A stretch of DNA of 64,000 nt from positions 1,736,001-1,800,000 of the forward strand of contig NZ_CP071870.1 of the NCBI RefSeq assembly GCF_017569205.1. The letters run 5' to 3'. The stretch's first letter is position 1. Each line of letters starts with the position of its first letter. The notes beneath the pieces were generated by a model. The model did not search any database, was not told where the DNA came from, and saw only the letters and a list, made by a program, of their open reading frames with translations. Source of the stretch: Propioniciclava sp. MC1595 (lineage in GTDB: Bacteria; Actinomycetota; Actinomycetes; Propionibacteriales; Propionibacteriaceae). A program made the translations under genes and the position numbers. Positions 24,392-37,266 of the stretch are shown in pieces.

Positions 24392-25465
24392 TCACGCCGT
24401 GGGACGCACGTTCCAGCCGGCCGCCGTCATCGCCGCGGTCAGAGGCTCGGCGGCCGTGGCCTCGACGTGCACGGCCAGCCAGCCGCGCTCGGCCTGGGTG
24501 TCGTGGTCGATGGTGACGTCCTCGACGTTGACCCCGGCGGCCTCCACGTCGGCGAACAGGCGCGCGAGTGAGCCGGGGGCGTCCGGGATCTCGACGACGA
24601 CCTCGGCCCAGTCGGCCGGCAGCGAGCCGTGCTTGCCCGGGATCGCGCGCGTGCCGGTGCGGCCGCGGTCGAGGAAGGCCTCGACCGCGTCGGGGTCGTC
24701 GATGGTCTCGATGAGGCGGCCGAGGTCGGCGTGCAGCTCCTGCAGCTCGATGCGCAGGGCGCGGTGGTTGGCCGAGATGATCTGACGCCACAGCTTGGGA
24801 TCGCCGCCCGCGATGCGGGTGACGTCGCGCAGGCCCTGGCCGGCCAGCGTGAGGTGCTCGGCGGGCAGGTCGAGCAGGCCCCCGGCCACGAGGGCGCTCA
24901 TCAGCTGGGGCACGTGGGAGACCTGGCCGACGGCCTCGTCGTGGTGCTGGGCGGCCATGGTCGTCAGGCGGGCGCCGCACACCTCGGCGACGCGGCGGAC
25001 CACGAGCACCGACTGGGCCGCCGACGTGTCGTGGGGCGTGATCACCCAGGTCCGGTCTTCGAAGAGGTCGGCCCGGGCGGTGAGGGGCCCGTCCTTGGCG
25101 GAGCCGGCCATGGGGTGCGACCCGCAGTAGCGGGCCAGGTCGGCGCCGGTCGCGCGCAGCGCCTGCAGCACGACGCCCTTGACCGAGCCCACGTCGGTGA
25201 CCGTGGCCTCGGGGAAGCGCTGCAGCGCCTCGAAGATGACCCCGGCGAGGGCCTGCGGCGGCGTCGCGACAACGACGAGGCGCACGGCCGTGGGGTCGAC
25301 CGGCTCGACGCTCCCCGCACCGCGGGAGGCGGCCACGAGCGCGTGCGAGCGGCGCTTGTCCTCCAGGTGCACCTCGATGCCGGCGCGGCTCAGTGCCATC
25401 GCCACGGACGCCCCGACCAGCCCCGAGCCGATGACCACGGCCGGGCTGAGGTTGACCTCGATCAC
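24392..25465 (-). CDS. tyrA: Prephenate dehydrogenase with ACT domain
   Basis: 357 residues. Makes 4-hydroxyphenylpyruvate for tyrosine from prephenate with NAD+. Rossmann start [20 protein letters not shown], active-site region GSHPMAGS, later [15 protein letters not shown]. The end (from about 270) is an ACT domain, [19 protein letters not shown], which usually gives feedback control by tyrosine. The GTG start overlaps the pup stop. This coupling of tyrA to the pupylation genes is an odd operon membership. Confidence 0.93.
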   Translation of the reverse strand: MIEVNLSPAVVIGSGLVGASVAMALSRAGIEVHLEDKRRSHALVAASRGAGSVEPVDPTAVRLVVVATPPQALAGVIFEALQRFPEATVTDVGSVKGVVLQALRATGADLARYCGSHPMAGSAKDGPLTARADLFEDRTWVITPHDTSAAQSVLVVRRVAEVCGARLTTMAAQHHDEAVGQVSHVPQLMSALVAGGLLDLPAEHLTLAGQGLRDVTRIAGGDPKLWRQIISANHRALRIELQELHADLGRLIETIDDPDAVEAFLDRGRTGTRAIPGKHGSLPADWAEVVVEIPDAPGSLARLFADVEAAGVNVEDVTIDHDTQAERGWLAVHVEATAAEPLTAAMTAAGWNVRPTA

Positions 25466-25641
25466 TGGCCGCCCTTCTGCACGAACCCCTTGACGTAGCT
25501 CTCGGCGTCCGACTCGAGCACCGTGTCGATCTCGTCGAGCAGCGCGTCGAGGTCGTCGACCTGCGCCTGCTTCACCACGAGCGGGGCCTCCTGCTCGCGC
25601 TCGACCGACGGCGTGCGCTGGCGCTGGATGCGTTCGCTCAT
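25462..25641 (-). CDS. pup: Prokaryotic ubiquitin-like protein Pup
   Basis: 59 residues, disordered and charged: MSERIQRQRTPSVEREQEA, then the coiled-coil region DDLDALLDEIDTVLE bound by ARC/Mpa, and the C-terminus [12 protein letters not shown]. It ends in Gln, so Dop must deamidate it to Glu before ligation to target lysines. ATG with GGAGGG upstream. The gene lies between dop (ATGA overlap) and tyrA (GTGA overlap). Confidence 0.96.
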   Translation of the reverse strand: MSERIQRQRTPSVEREQEAPLVVKQAQVDDLDALLDEIDTVLESDAESYVKGFVQKGGQ

Positions 25642-27011
25642 GGTTCCCTCCGGTCGTGGCTCCGCACGAGTCTATCGACGCCGCCCTCGGTGGGTGCCCC
25701 GGCCGCCGTGTGCCGGAACGGGTCGGGCATCCGCAGGGTGTGCAGGGCGCGGCCGGAGTCGCGCACCAGCAGGGAGTCCCAGCCGGCGGCGACCACGTGG
25801 TCGACGTGGTCGCGCACCCACGTGCCGCGCGTGTGGGCGCGGGTGTCCGCGGGCGCGGTGGTCATGGCCCGTTCGACGTCGGCGGCGGCCGGGCCGGGTG
25901 CGAGGCGTCCGACGGCCAGGAGGCGTTCGGCGATGCCGCGCTCCCCCAGCTCGGCCCACGCGAGGTCGACCTGGGCCAGCTTGGGGTGGTCCCAGCCCAG
26001 CCCCTCGCGCTCGCGGTAGCCCTCGAGCAGGGCGAGCTTGGCTGCCCAGTCGAGCCGGTCGGCGACCCGGGCCGGGTCCGCGCGCAGGTCGTCCAGCACG
26101 GCGGTCCACGCGGTCAGGAGCTCGGACGCCTCGGCGAACGGCTCGCGCTCGGCCCACGCCGCGGCGGCGTCGCGGAGCCCCTCCTGGAGGTCGAGGACGG
26201 TGGCGGTCATGCCGTCCACGAGGGCCAGCGGGGCGGCGAGGGTGAGGTCGCGGCTCACGGCCCGGAACGCGCCGACCGGGTCGGCGAGGCGAGCCGCCGG
26301 GAGCGCCCCGTCCTCGAGCGCGCCCAGGCACAGCCCGAGCACCCCGACCGCGAGCCACGTCGCGAAGGGCGAGCGGGTGGCGTCCCCGGCGATGACGTGG
26401 AGGCGCCGCCAGTCCCGCGGCAGCGCGTGCGGCTCGTCGCGGGTGTTGACGATGCCACGCCGCTGGGTGGTGTCCAGGCCGCTCACGCGTTCGAAGAAGT
26501 CGGCGCGCTGGGACAGCTGGAAGCCGGGTCGCTCCGAGCCTTGGCCCAGGCCCACCCGGCCGGCGCCCCCGAGCACGGCGCGGGTGACGAGGATCGTGGG
26601 CAGGGTGCCCTCGACCGCCTCCCACGGGGTCGACCGGCGTAGCAGCACGTTCTCGTGGTAGCCGTAGCTGTTGCCCTTGCCGTCGGTGTTGTTCTTGTAG
26701 ACCCGCACCGGCGTCCCCAGCTCGGCGCTCACGCGTGCGGCGGCCTCGGCGACGATGCGGTCCCCGGCCAGCTCGTGGACCAGCAGGTCGGTGGCCGAGG
26801 TGGTCTCGGGCGTGCAGTACTCGGGGTGGCCGTGGTCGACGTAGAAGCGGGCCCCGTTGCCCAGCACGCGGTGCCGGGAGTCCTCGACCACCGGGGTGGC
26901 CGGCACCCCGCACGCCTCGACGACGAGCGCCGAGAGGGCATGCGCGTCGAGGTCGGGACGCCCGGGCGCGGCGATCCCGTACTCGGTCTCGGTCCCCAGC
27001 AGGAGTGGCAT
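25638..27011 (-). CDS. dop: Pup deamidase/depupylase
   Basis: 457 residues of the glutamine-synthetase-like Dop/PafA family. MPLLLGTETEYGIA and its position immediately upstream of pup mark it as Dop rather than PafA, which starts with a GLENEYG-type motif. Other conserved parts: GARFYVDHGHPEYCTPET, VYKNNTDGKGNSYGYHEN, RGIVNTRDEPHA and RLHVIAGD. It deamidates Pup-Gln and removes Pup from targets using ATP as cofactor. The gene is divergent from the DUF3054 gene. The longer frame to 27908 is a shadow. Confidence 0.95.
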   Translation of the reverse strand: MPLLLGTETEYGIAAPGRPDLDAHALSALVVEACGVPATPVVEDSRHRVLGNGARFYVDHGHPEYCTPETTSATDLLVHELAGDRIVAEAAARVSAELGTPVRVYKNNTDGKGNSYGYHENVLLRRSTPWEAVEGTLPTILVTRAVLGGAGRVGLGQGSERPGFQLSQRADFFERVSGLDTTQRRGIVNTRDEPHALPRDWRRLHVIAGDATRSPFATWLAVGVLGLCLGALEDGALPAARLADPVGAFRAVSRDLTLAAPLALVDGMTATVLDLQEGLRDAAAAWAEREPFAEASELLTAWTAVLDDLRADPARVADRLDWAAKLALLEGYREREGLGWDHPKLAQVDLAWAELGERGIAERLLAVGRLAPGPAAADVERAMTTAPADTRAHTRGTWVRDHVDHVVAAGWDSLLVRDSGRALHTLRMPDPFRHTAAGAPTEGGVDRLVRSHDRREP

Positions 27012-27035
27012 GCGGGCATTGTCGCACCGCGCCGC

Positions 27036-27041
27036 TAGGGT
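27036..27041 (+). promoter_or_regulatory. Leaderless -10 box (TAGGGT)
   Basis: TAGGGT, seven bases, then the ATG at 27049, in the divergent gap with dop. Confidence 0.5.
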
Positions 27042-27048
27042 GCTGGCC

Positions 27049-27465
27049 ATGGGCCGCATCGCCGCTATCCTCGCCGACCTCGCGCTGGTCATCGTGTTCG
27101 TCATCATCGGTCGGGCCTCGCACAGCGAGGCCCTCGACTTCGACGGCATCCAGCGCACCGCGCTCCCGTTCCTGGCGGGCACGCTCATGGCGTGGATCGG
27201 CTTCCTGCTCAAGAAGCACAGCGGCCTCACGCTGAAGAACGGCCTGTTCGTCTGGGCGATGACGGTCGTGCTCGGCCTGACCTTCCGCCTGCTGCTCGGC
27301 GACACCGCCGAGATCGGTTTCGTCGTCGTCACCGCGCTCGTGCTGGCAGCGTTCCTGATCGGCTGGCGCGCCGTGCGGTGGCTGCTGCAGCGCAACAAGC
27401 CCGTGCCCCAGCGGGCGAAGGACCCGCGGCGGTCCGGCAACCCGGCCCGCCGCAACGCGGGCTGA
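27049..27465 (+). CDS. DUF3054 membrane protein
   Basis: 138 residues with four predicted membrane spans (about 7-23, 40-56, 66-82, 89-108) and a basic tail (QRAKDPRRSGNPARRNAG). The opening ILADLALVIVFVIIGRASH and the later GLTLKNGLFVWAMTVVLGLTFR are the DUF3054 pattern, common in actinobacteria. Function unknown. It lies between the divergent dop and the convergent ARC gene, with one base between its stop and that of ARC. Confidence 0.82.
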   Translation: MGRIAAILADLALVIVFVIIGRASHSEALDFDGIQRTALPFLAGTLMAWIGFLLKKHSGLTLKNGLFVWAMTVVLGLTFRLLLGDTAEIGFVVVTALVLAAFLIGWRAVRWLLQRNKPVPQRAKDPRRSGNPARRNAG

Positions 27466-27466
27466 C

Positions 27467-29065
27467 TTAACTGCCCGCCCGGGCGTCCAGAGCCCGCACT
27501 CCCCCGCCGCGCGTCCCGCCGGCCAGGGTCCGCATGAACACGATCCGCTCGCCGCGGCGTCCGGACAGCTTCGCCCAGTCGTCGGGGTTGGTGGTGTTGG
27601 GCAGGTCCTCGTTCTGCTCGACCTCGGCCCGCACGGCGTCCAGCACGTGACCGCGGCGCACCCCGCGCTCGCCCCCGTCGAGCAGCTCCTTGATGGCGGC
27701 CTTCTTCGCCCGTGAGGCGATGTTGGCCAGCATCGCGCCCGAGGCGAAGTCGCCCACGTGGAGCACCTCGCGGTCGCCGCTGGCGTAGGTGACCTCGACG
27801 AACTCGTTGCGCGGGGTCTCGGCGTACAGGTCGGCCACCGCGTCGGCGATCACGGACGCCCTCAGCGCGGCCACACCGCCTGCCGAGGCCGCCTCGGCCC
27901 CGTTCCACGGCGTGGCGTCGGTGAGGGACAGCCCGAGGATCTCCGCCGCCCCGTCGCGGCTGGGCCGGTCGAGGCGGATCTTCACGTCGAGGCGTCCGGG
28001 GCGCAGGATGGCGGGATCAATCAGGTCCTCGCGGTTGGTCGCGCCGATCACGATGACGTTGGCCAGCGACTCGACGCCGTCGATCTCGGCGAGCAGCTGC
28101 GGCACGATCGTCGACTCGACGTCGGAGCTGACGCCCGAGCCGCGGGTGCGGAACAGCGAGTCCATCTCGTCGAAGAACACGATCACGGGGCGGCCGGCCT
28201 CGGCGACCTCGCGGGCGCGGGCGAAGGTGAGCCGGATCTGGCGCTCGGTCTCGCCGACGTACTTGTTGAGCAGCTCGGGGCCCTTGATGTTCAGGAACGA
28301 CGACCCGGCCGAGTTGGCCACCGCCTTGGCGACCATGGTCTTGCCGCAGCCGGGGGGCCCGTAGAGCAGCACGCCCTTGGGGGCGGCCAGCCCGAACTCG
28401 GTGAACAGGTCCCGGTGCCGGAAGGGCAGCTCGACCGCGTCGCGGACCTGCGCGATCTGGTCGTCGAGCCCGCCGATGTCGGCCCAGCTCACGTCGGGGA
28501 CCTCCTCCAGCGTGAGCTCCTCGACGTCGGTGCGGGCGACCGACGCCCAGGCGACCAGCGCGCGCCGGTCGGCCAGGAGCGACTCGCCCGGCGTGATCTC
28601 GGCGTCGCGCAGGGCGGCGCCCAGCTGGACGACGACCTCCTCGTCATTGGCGCCCGCCACCAAGGCCGACGTGGCGTCGAGGCGCTCGCGCACCCGCACC
28701 ACCTCCCCGGCGGGCCGGTGGTCGGTGACGGCGACGACGACGAGGGCCTCGTTGACCAGGACCCCGGCCCCGACGCCCAGGCGCTCGACGGCGACGACCT
28801 CGGGGGCCACGGCGGCGCGCACGAGGCGTCCGCCGACGTGGACGTCGGCCAGCCCCGCCTCGGGCAGCCCGACCACGATCCCGAACTGCTGCGGCGGCAG
28901 CGCGAGCGCGGCCACCTGCTCCCGCAGGGCGAGGAGCTGGTCGCGGGCCTCCCGCAGGGTGACGTTGAGCTTGTCGTTGTGCTGGGCCAGGGCCCGGGCG
29001 TCCGCCCGCGCCTGCGCGAGCCGCCGTTCGGCGACCTCGGCGCGCAGGGCGACTTCGTCAGTCAT
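27467..29065 (-). CDS. arc: Pup-receptor AAA ATPase (ARC/Mpa)
   Basis: 532 residues: N-terminal coiled coil (about 5-50) that captures Pup, two OB-type domains (about 55-200), then one AAA domain with Walker A GPPGCGKTMVAKA, Walker B VIVFFDEMDSLF and GATNREDLIDPAILRPGR. It unfolds pupylated proteins. The end reads GERIVFMRTLAGG and stops at ARAGS. The GQYL tail, through which Mpa docks to the 20S proteasome, is absent. No prcA, prcB or pafA is seen in the window. It may therefore act without a proteasome, as in corynebacterial ferritin disassembly. Confidence 0.93.
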   Translation of the reverse strand: MTDEVALRAEVAERRLAQARADARALAQHNDKLNVTLREARDQLLALREQVAALALPPQQFGIVVGLPEAGLADVHVGGRLVRAAVAPEVVAVERLGVGAGVLVNEALVVVAVTDHRPAGEVVRVRERLDATSALVAGANDEEVVVQLGAALRDAEITPGESLLADRRALVAWASVARTDVEELTLEEVPDVSWADIGGLDDQIAQVRDAVELPFRHRDLFTEFGLAAPKGVLLYGPPGCGKTMVAKAVANSAGSSFLNIKGPELLNKYVGETERQIRLTFARAREVAEAGRPVIVFFDEMDSLFRTRGSGVSSDVESTIVPQLLAEIDGVESLANVIVIGATNREDLIDPAILRPGRLDVKIRLDRPSRDGAAEILGLSLTDATPWNGAEAASAGGVAALRASVIADAVADLYAETPRNEFVEVTYASGDREVLHVGDFASGAMLANIASRAKKAAIKELLDGGERGVRRGHVLDAVRAEVEQNEDLPNTTNPDDWAKLSGRRGERIVFMRTLAGGTRGGGVRALDARAGS

Positions 29066-29071
29066 GGGGGC

Positions 29072-29077
29072 AGCGTA
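29072..29077 (-). promoter_or_regulatory. Leaderless -10 box of arc (TACGCT)
   Basis: Minus-strand TACGCT six bases before the arc ATG. It lies only 20 bases from the IS110 left end, so any -35 element may partly come from flanking or IS sequence. Confidence 0.45.
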
Positions 29078-29096
29078 GCCATTTCAGTGGCAACTT

Positions 29097-29330
29097 CCCC
29101 GTTACCTTTCTGGTGACCCCGTAGGGCGGGGTTACGGTCGCCGGGCCCGGCATGACTTACTGCCCCTGTCTCACGCATGATCCGGGGGGTGTTGTCACCG
29201 GGCCTGGTGGCGCCAGATGACCGCTGATAGGGACACGGCCTCAACACAGGTCTCTTCGTAACGTGGGTGCCGGCAGCTGACGCATCACCACTCCGACGAC
29301 CGTCGTTTCGATGGAAGGATGGTGGCCGTC
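29097..29330 (+). ncRNA. Predicted bridge RNA region of IS110 copy 1
   Basis: IS110-group elements make a bridge RNA from the noncoding left end that pairs with donor and target DNA. Seen here: a hairpin ACCCCG-TAGGG-CGGGGT at 29116-29132, a CACCGGGCCTGGTG hairpin near 29192, and ATAGGGACAC at 29227-29236, which repeats the right terminus of the IS (30554-30563). That repeat fits a donor-binding guide. The exact RNA ends cannot be set by eye. Confidence 0.5.
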
Positions 29331-30545
29331 ATGCACAACGACCTCGGCTTCGACATCTGGTGCGGGCTCGACGTGGGCAAGCAAGCCCACCATGCCTGCG
29401 CCCTCGACGCCGCCGGCAAGAAGGTGTTCGACAAGCCCTTGCCGCAGGACCAGTCCAAGCTCGAAGACTTGTTCACGAGGCTGTCCGAGCACGGTCGGGT
29501 GTTGGTGATCGTCGACCAGCCCAACACGATCGGCGCGCTGCCCATCGCCGTCGCCCGGTCGATGGGCATCCAGGTCGCCTACCTGCCAGGCCTCGCGATG
29601 CGAAGGGCCGCCGATCTCTATCCGGGCAACGCGAAGACCGACGCGCGCGACGCGTTCGTCATCGCCGACGCCGCTCGAACGATGCCGCACACCCTTCGCC
29701 GGGTCGACCTGGGCGAAGAGACCTTGGCGGAGTTGAAGGTTCTGGTCGGGTTCGATGAGGACCTGGCTGCGGAAGCGACTCGGTTGTCGAACCGGATCCG
29801 GGGACTGCTCACGCAGATCCATCCCGCGCTGGAACGCGTTGTCGGACCCCGATTGGCCACCAGGCAAGGCCTCGCTGTGATCGAGCAGCTCGGCGGACCC
29901 CAAGGCATGACCGCAGCATCGAAGTCCAAGCTGCTGCGGGTCATCACCAAAGCCAACCCGCGTCACGCCCAGAACTTCGCCGACGCCATCACCCAGGCCC
30001 TGTCCGAGCAGACCGTTGTTGTTGCCGGGACTGCCGCGGCCGAACAGGTTCTGCCGAAGCTCGCCGCTTCCCTGCGCCAGACGTTGGACCAGCGCTCCGA
30101 GTTGGCTGCGCAGGTCGAGAAGGTCGTTGATGCTCACCCTCTTGCCGAGGTCCTGACCTCGATGCCAGGCGTCGGGGTCAGGACCGCAGCACGGATCCTG
30201 CTCGACGTTGGCAACGCCTCCTTGTTCCCGACCGCCGGACACCTGGCCGCCTACGCCGGCCTCGCACCCATCACGCACCGCTCCGGAACCAGCATCCGGG
30301 GCGAGTTCCCAGCCAGATCGGGAAACAAGCACCTCAAACGGGCCCTGTTCCTGTCATCGTCCGCCGCGCTCAGATCCGATCCCGTCAGCAGGGCCTACTA
30401 CGACCGGAAACGAGCCCAAGGCAAGAAACACAACGCCGCACTCATCTGCCTCTCCCGGCGCCGAGTCGATGTCCTGTTCGCCATGCTCAGAAACCGCGAG
30501 CCCTACCGGGCCCCCAACCCGACGCCACAACCCCTCGCAGCTTGA
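29331..30545 (+). CDS. IS110-family transposase (DEDD recombinase)
   Basis: 404 residues. N-terminal RuvC-like domain with acidic residues in WCGLDVGK, VLVIVDQP and NAKTDARDAFVIADAA; central coiled region; C-terminal Tnp_20 domain with MPGVGVRTAARIL and the catalytic serine region HRSGTSIRGEF, followed by ARSGNKHLKRALFL. The ATG at 29319 directly abuts its only AAGG; the one at 29331 is better spaced, so I chose it. The frame is intact, so this copy may be active. Confidence 0.93.
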   Translation: MHNDLGFDIWCGLDVGKQAHHACALDAAGKKVFDKPLPQDQSKLEDLFTRLSEHGRVLVIVDQPNTIGALPIAVARSMGIQVAYLPGLAMRRAADLYPGNAKTDARDAFVIADAARTMPHTLRRVDLGEETLAELKVLVGFDEDLAAEATRLSNRIRGLLTQIHPALERVVGPRLATRQGLAVIEQLGGPQGMTAASKSKLLRVITKANPRHAQNFADAITQALSEQTVVVAGTAAAEQVLPKLAASLRQTLDQRSELAAQVEKVVDAHPLAEVLTSMPGVGVRTAARILLDVGNASLFPTAGHLAAYAGLAPITHRSGTSIRGEFPARSGNKHLKRALFLSSSAALRSDPVSRAYYDRKRAQGKKHNAALICLSRRRVDVLFAMLRNREPYRAPNPTPQPLAA

Positions 30546-30569
30546 CGAGAAACATAGGGACACCCCCCA

Positions 30570-30735
30570 TCGGCACGAGCCGATCAGCCACGACCCCTGG
30601 CACACGCACGACGAACACCACCAGCACGAGCACGGCACGGCCGTGCCGACGGGAACCCGGCATCGGCATCGGCACCCGCCCATCGAGCACACCCACGAGC
30701 ACGACCCGGACGCCCACCACCGACACCACGACCGG
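30570..30735 (+). pseudogene. Remnant of a histidine-rich protein
   Basis: In the frame that continues from the IS, the sequence reads HEPISHDPWHTHDEHHQHEH, then HRHRHPPIEHTHEHDPDAHH. This is the C-terminal His-rich part of a small actinobacterial protein, probably metal-binding. The 5' part was removed at the IS110 junction and no stop follows in frame, so the gene is dead. 52 unassigned bases separate it from the alpha-galactosidase gene. Confidence 0.5.
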
Positions 30736-30787
30736 TGGGTCCGGCAGGTCGTCGACCCCGGCGGCTCCGCGGACGCCGGCCCGTCGG

Positions 30788-33022
30788 TCAGCCGACGGCG
30801 TCCACGGCGAAGAGCACCACCTGGTCGGGGTCGACCGGCGCGTGGGCCAGCCCCACCTCGGTCAGGATCCTTCCGGGGAGCTCGACCCCGGCGTGCGCCC
30901 CCTCGGGGCCGCCGCCGGACCTCTGTCCCACGGCCGTCCCCACGCCCCACCACGGAGGCGGGAACAGGCCGGATGGGGGGGTGCCCACCATCAGGGGGCG
31001 CACCCGGTACCGGCGGTCGGGGTCGAGGCCCGGGAAGCGCAGCCGGCCCAGCAGCACGACGTCCGCACGGTCCACGCTGGCGAAGGAGTAGAGCGCCCGC
31101 GACCGGTCCGGCGCGATGACGGCGGTCGCCGTCAGCGAGGCGTCGGGGAAGTCGAGCCGCACCAGGTCGCCACGGTGGAGCAGGTCGCGCTGCTGCTTGT
31201 GGAACGCGACCCATGCGGACAGCTCGGCCAGGTCACGCTCGGAGGCACGACGCAGGTCCCACTCGATGCCGAAGTGGCCGAAGAGCGCGGTGGCCGCGCG
31301 GAAGCCGAGGTCGTGGGTGCGGCCCGTGGTGTGCGAGGTGGGTGAGGCGACGTGGGAGCCCAGCAACTCGGGGGGGAGGAGTTGCGCCGTCCAGCGCTGC
31401 ATCATCTGGCGTTCGTGGGGGTCGATGCAGTCCGACACCCACACCCGGTCGGTGCGCTGGAGGATGCCGAGGTCCACCCGCCCCCCGCCCGAGGAACACG
31501 ACTCGATCTCCAACCGTGGGTGGGCCGCGCGGAGCTCGTCCAGCAGCCGGTAGACGGCCAGGGTCTGCGCGTGGACGCCGGGACGCCCGTCGGGGTGGCT
31601 GCCCGCGTCGACGAGGTCGCGGTTGTGGTCCCATTTCAGGTAGGCGATGTCGTACTCCGCGAGGATCGCGAACAGGGCGTCGCGGATGTGGGCGTAGCAC
31701 TCCGGAATGCCCAGGTTCAGCACCTGCTGGTGGCGCGACGGGACGGGGGTCCGCCCTCCGGTCGCCATGACCCACTCCGGATGGGCGCGGGCGATGTCGG
31801 AGTCCAGGTTGACCATCTCCGGCTCGACCCACAGGCCGAACTGCATCCCCAACTGCGTGACCCTGTCGACCAGCGGGTGCAGCCCTTGCGGCCACACCTC
31901 GGGCGAGACCCACCAGTCGCCCAGCCCGGCGTGGTCGTCGCGGCGCGATCCGAACCAGCCGTCATCCAGGACGAACCGTTCGACGCCGATCGCGGCCGCC
32001 TTCTCGGCCAGTTCCACCAGCGGCTCCAGCCGGTGGTCGAAGTACACGGCCTCCCATGTGTTGAGGGTCACCGGCCGGGGCGTGGCGGGGTGCTGCGGCC
32101 GTGAGCGCAGGTAGCGGTGGAAGCGCCGGGCGACGGCGTCCAGCCCCGTCCCGTACGAGCCGTACACCCACGGCGAGGTGTAGCTCTCACCCTCGGTGAG
32201 CACCACCTCACCGGGGAGCAGCAGCTCCCCGCCGCCGACGACCTGCTCGCCAGTGGCCAAGCGTTCGGCGTAGTGGGTGTGGTTGCCGCTCCATCCGGTG
32301 TGCACCCCCCACACCTCCCCGTGGGCGAAGCCGAACCCCGGCGTCCCGGCGTGCAGCACGGTGGCCGCGTCGGCGCCCGTCCGGCCGCGGCGTCCCTCCC
32401 GGAGGTGGACGCCGACCGTGAAGCCGCGCCGTTGGGGCGAGCGTTCCCGGCCCCAGCGGCCGGAGAGGTCGAGGAGCTCCCGCGTCACCGGGGGGACGGG
32501 GTAGGCCAGCACCAGATCGTCCAGCTGGTAGGCCGTGGCGGCCAGGTTGGTGACCCGGGCCCGGGAGCGCAGCACGCCACCCGGCAGCAGTTCGACAAGC
32601 AGCAGCAGCCTCAGGCGGGCCACGTCGTCGACGGCGGCGACCTCGACGAGCGCGCACCCCCCGGCGACGACGGTCGCGTCGCCGCCCGGCGACTCGACCG
32701 CCCGGCCGGCCACGGTGAGGGCCGTGGTGGTGAACCTCGGTGACCAGTCCCGCCCGCCCCGCGAACCGCTGAGACCCGGGCGGCCGGCCCAGCCGGTCCA
32801 CGACTCGGGGAGCAGCGCCACGCGGACCGGCTCGTCCACGATGTTCTGGGGGATGGGGTGGACGCCGCCCTCGACGAGGCGGAGGGCGTCCGCGGCGGAC
32901 ACCTCCCCGAGGTCGGCACCCCAGTGGGCGAGAGCCGGCAGCCGGCCCCGGGTGCAGTCCAGCAGCACGCTCACGCCTTCGGAGCGCAGGTGGACGAAGG
33001 CGTGGAGGGGGGTCGTGGTCAT
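30788..33022 (-). CDS. GH36 alpha-galactosidase
   Basis: 744 residues, normal for GH36. Domains: N-terminal beta-supersandwich (to about 300), TIM barrel (about 310-620), C-terminal beta domain. Catalytic signs: LDDGWFGSRRDD, nucleophile Asp in AYLKWDHNRD, ESCSSGGGRVDLG, and acid/base Asp in VWVSDCIDPHE. It should release galactose from raffinose-type sugars or melibiose. No signal peptide, so it acts in the cytoplasm. ATG at 33022 chosen because GGAGG precedes it; the longer frame begins in the end of lacZ. Last gene of the galactoside operon. Confidence 0.93.
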   Translation of the reverse strand: MTTTPLHAFVHLRSEGVSVLLDCTRGRLPALAHWGADLGEVSAADALRLVEGGVHPIPQNIVDEPVRVALLPESWTGWAGRPGLSGSRGGRDWSPRFTTTALTVAGRAVESPGGDATVVAGGCALVEVAAVDDVARLRLLLLVELLPGGVLRSRARVTNLAATAYQLDDLVLAYPVPPVTRELLDLSGRWGRERSPQRRGFTVGVHLREGRRGRTGADAATVLHAGTPGFGFAHGEVWGVHTGWSGNHTHYAERLATGEQVVGGGELLLPGEVVLTEGESYTSPWVYGSYGTGLDAVARRFHRYLRSRPQHPATPRPVTLNTWEAVYFDHRLEPLVELAEKAAAIGVERFVLDDGWFGSRRDDHAGLGDWWVSPEVWPQGLHPLVDRVTQLGMQFGLWVEPEMVNLDSDIARAHPEWVMATGGRTPVPSRHQQVLNLGIPECYAHIRDALFAILAEYDIAYLKWDHNRDLVDAGSHPDGRPGVHAQTLAVYRLLDELRAAHPRLEIESCSSGGGRVDLGILQRTDRVWVSDCIDPHERQMMQRWTAQLLPPELLGSHVASPTSHTTGRTHDLGFRAATALFGHFGIEWDLRRASERDLAELSAWVAFHKQQRDLLHRGDLVRLDFPDASLTATAVIAPDRSRALYSFASVDRADVVLLGRLRFPGLDPDRRYRVRPLMVGTPPSGLFPPPWWGVGTAVGQRSGGGPEGAHAGVELPGRILTEVGLAHAPVDPDQVVLFAVDAVG

Positions 33023-33047
33023 CGGGTCCTCCGGTGGGCGGGGGTGG

Positions 33048-37222
<4,175 letters not shown>

Positions 37223-37266
37223 ATTTCGCATGTGGCAAGGGTTCCGGAAAAGTCGCTCCGTGGCTT

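Larger units (their letters stand above)
29097..30569 (+). mobile_element. IS110-family insertion sequence, copy 1 (intact)
   Basis: About 1.47 kb. The ends were set by comparison with copy 2: identity begins at CCCCGTTACC (29097; 39599) and ends at GGGACACCCCCCA (30569; 42397). There are no long terminal inverted repeats and no target duplication, as expected. A 220-base noncoding left end precedes the transposase and only 24 bases follow its stop, the IS110-group layout. It was inserted next to the arc promoter and cuts a His-rich gene on its right. Confidence 0.88.

Noticed and set aside
25638-27908. Extended Dop of 756 codons.
   Set aside because: The region beyond 27011 is antisense to the DUF3054 gene and has no Dop/PafA similarity; family proteins start MPLLLGTETEYG.
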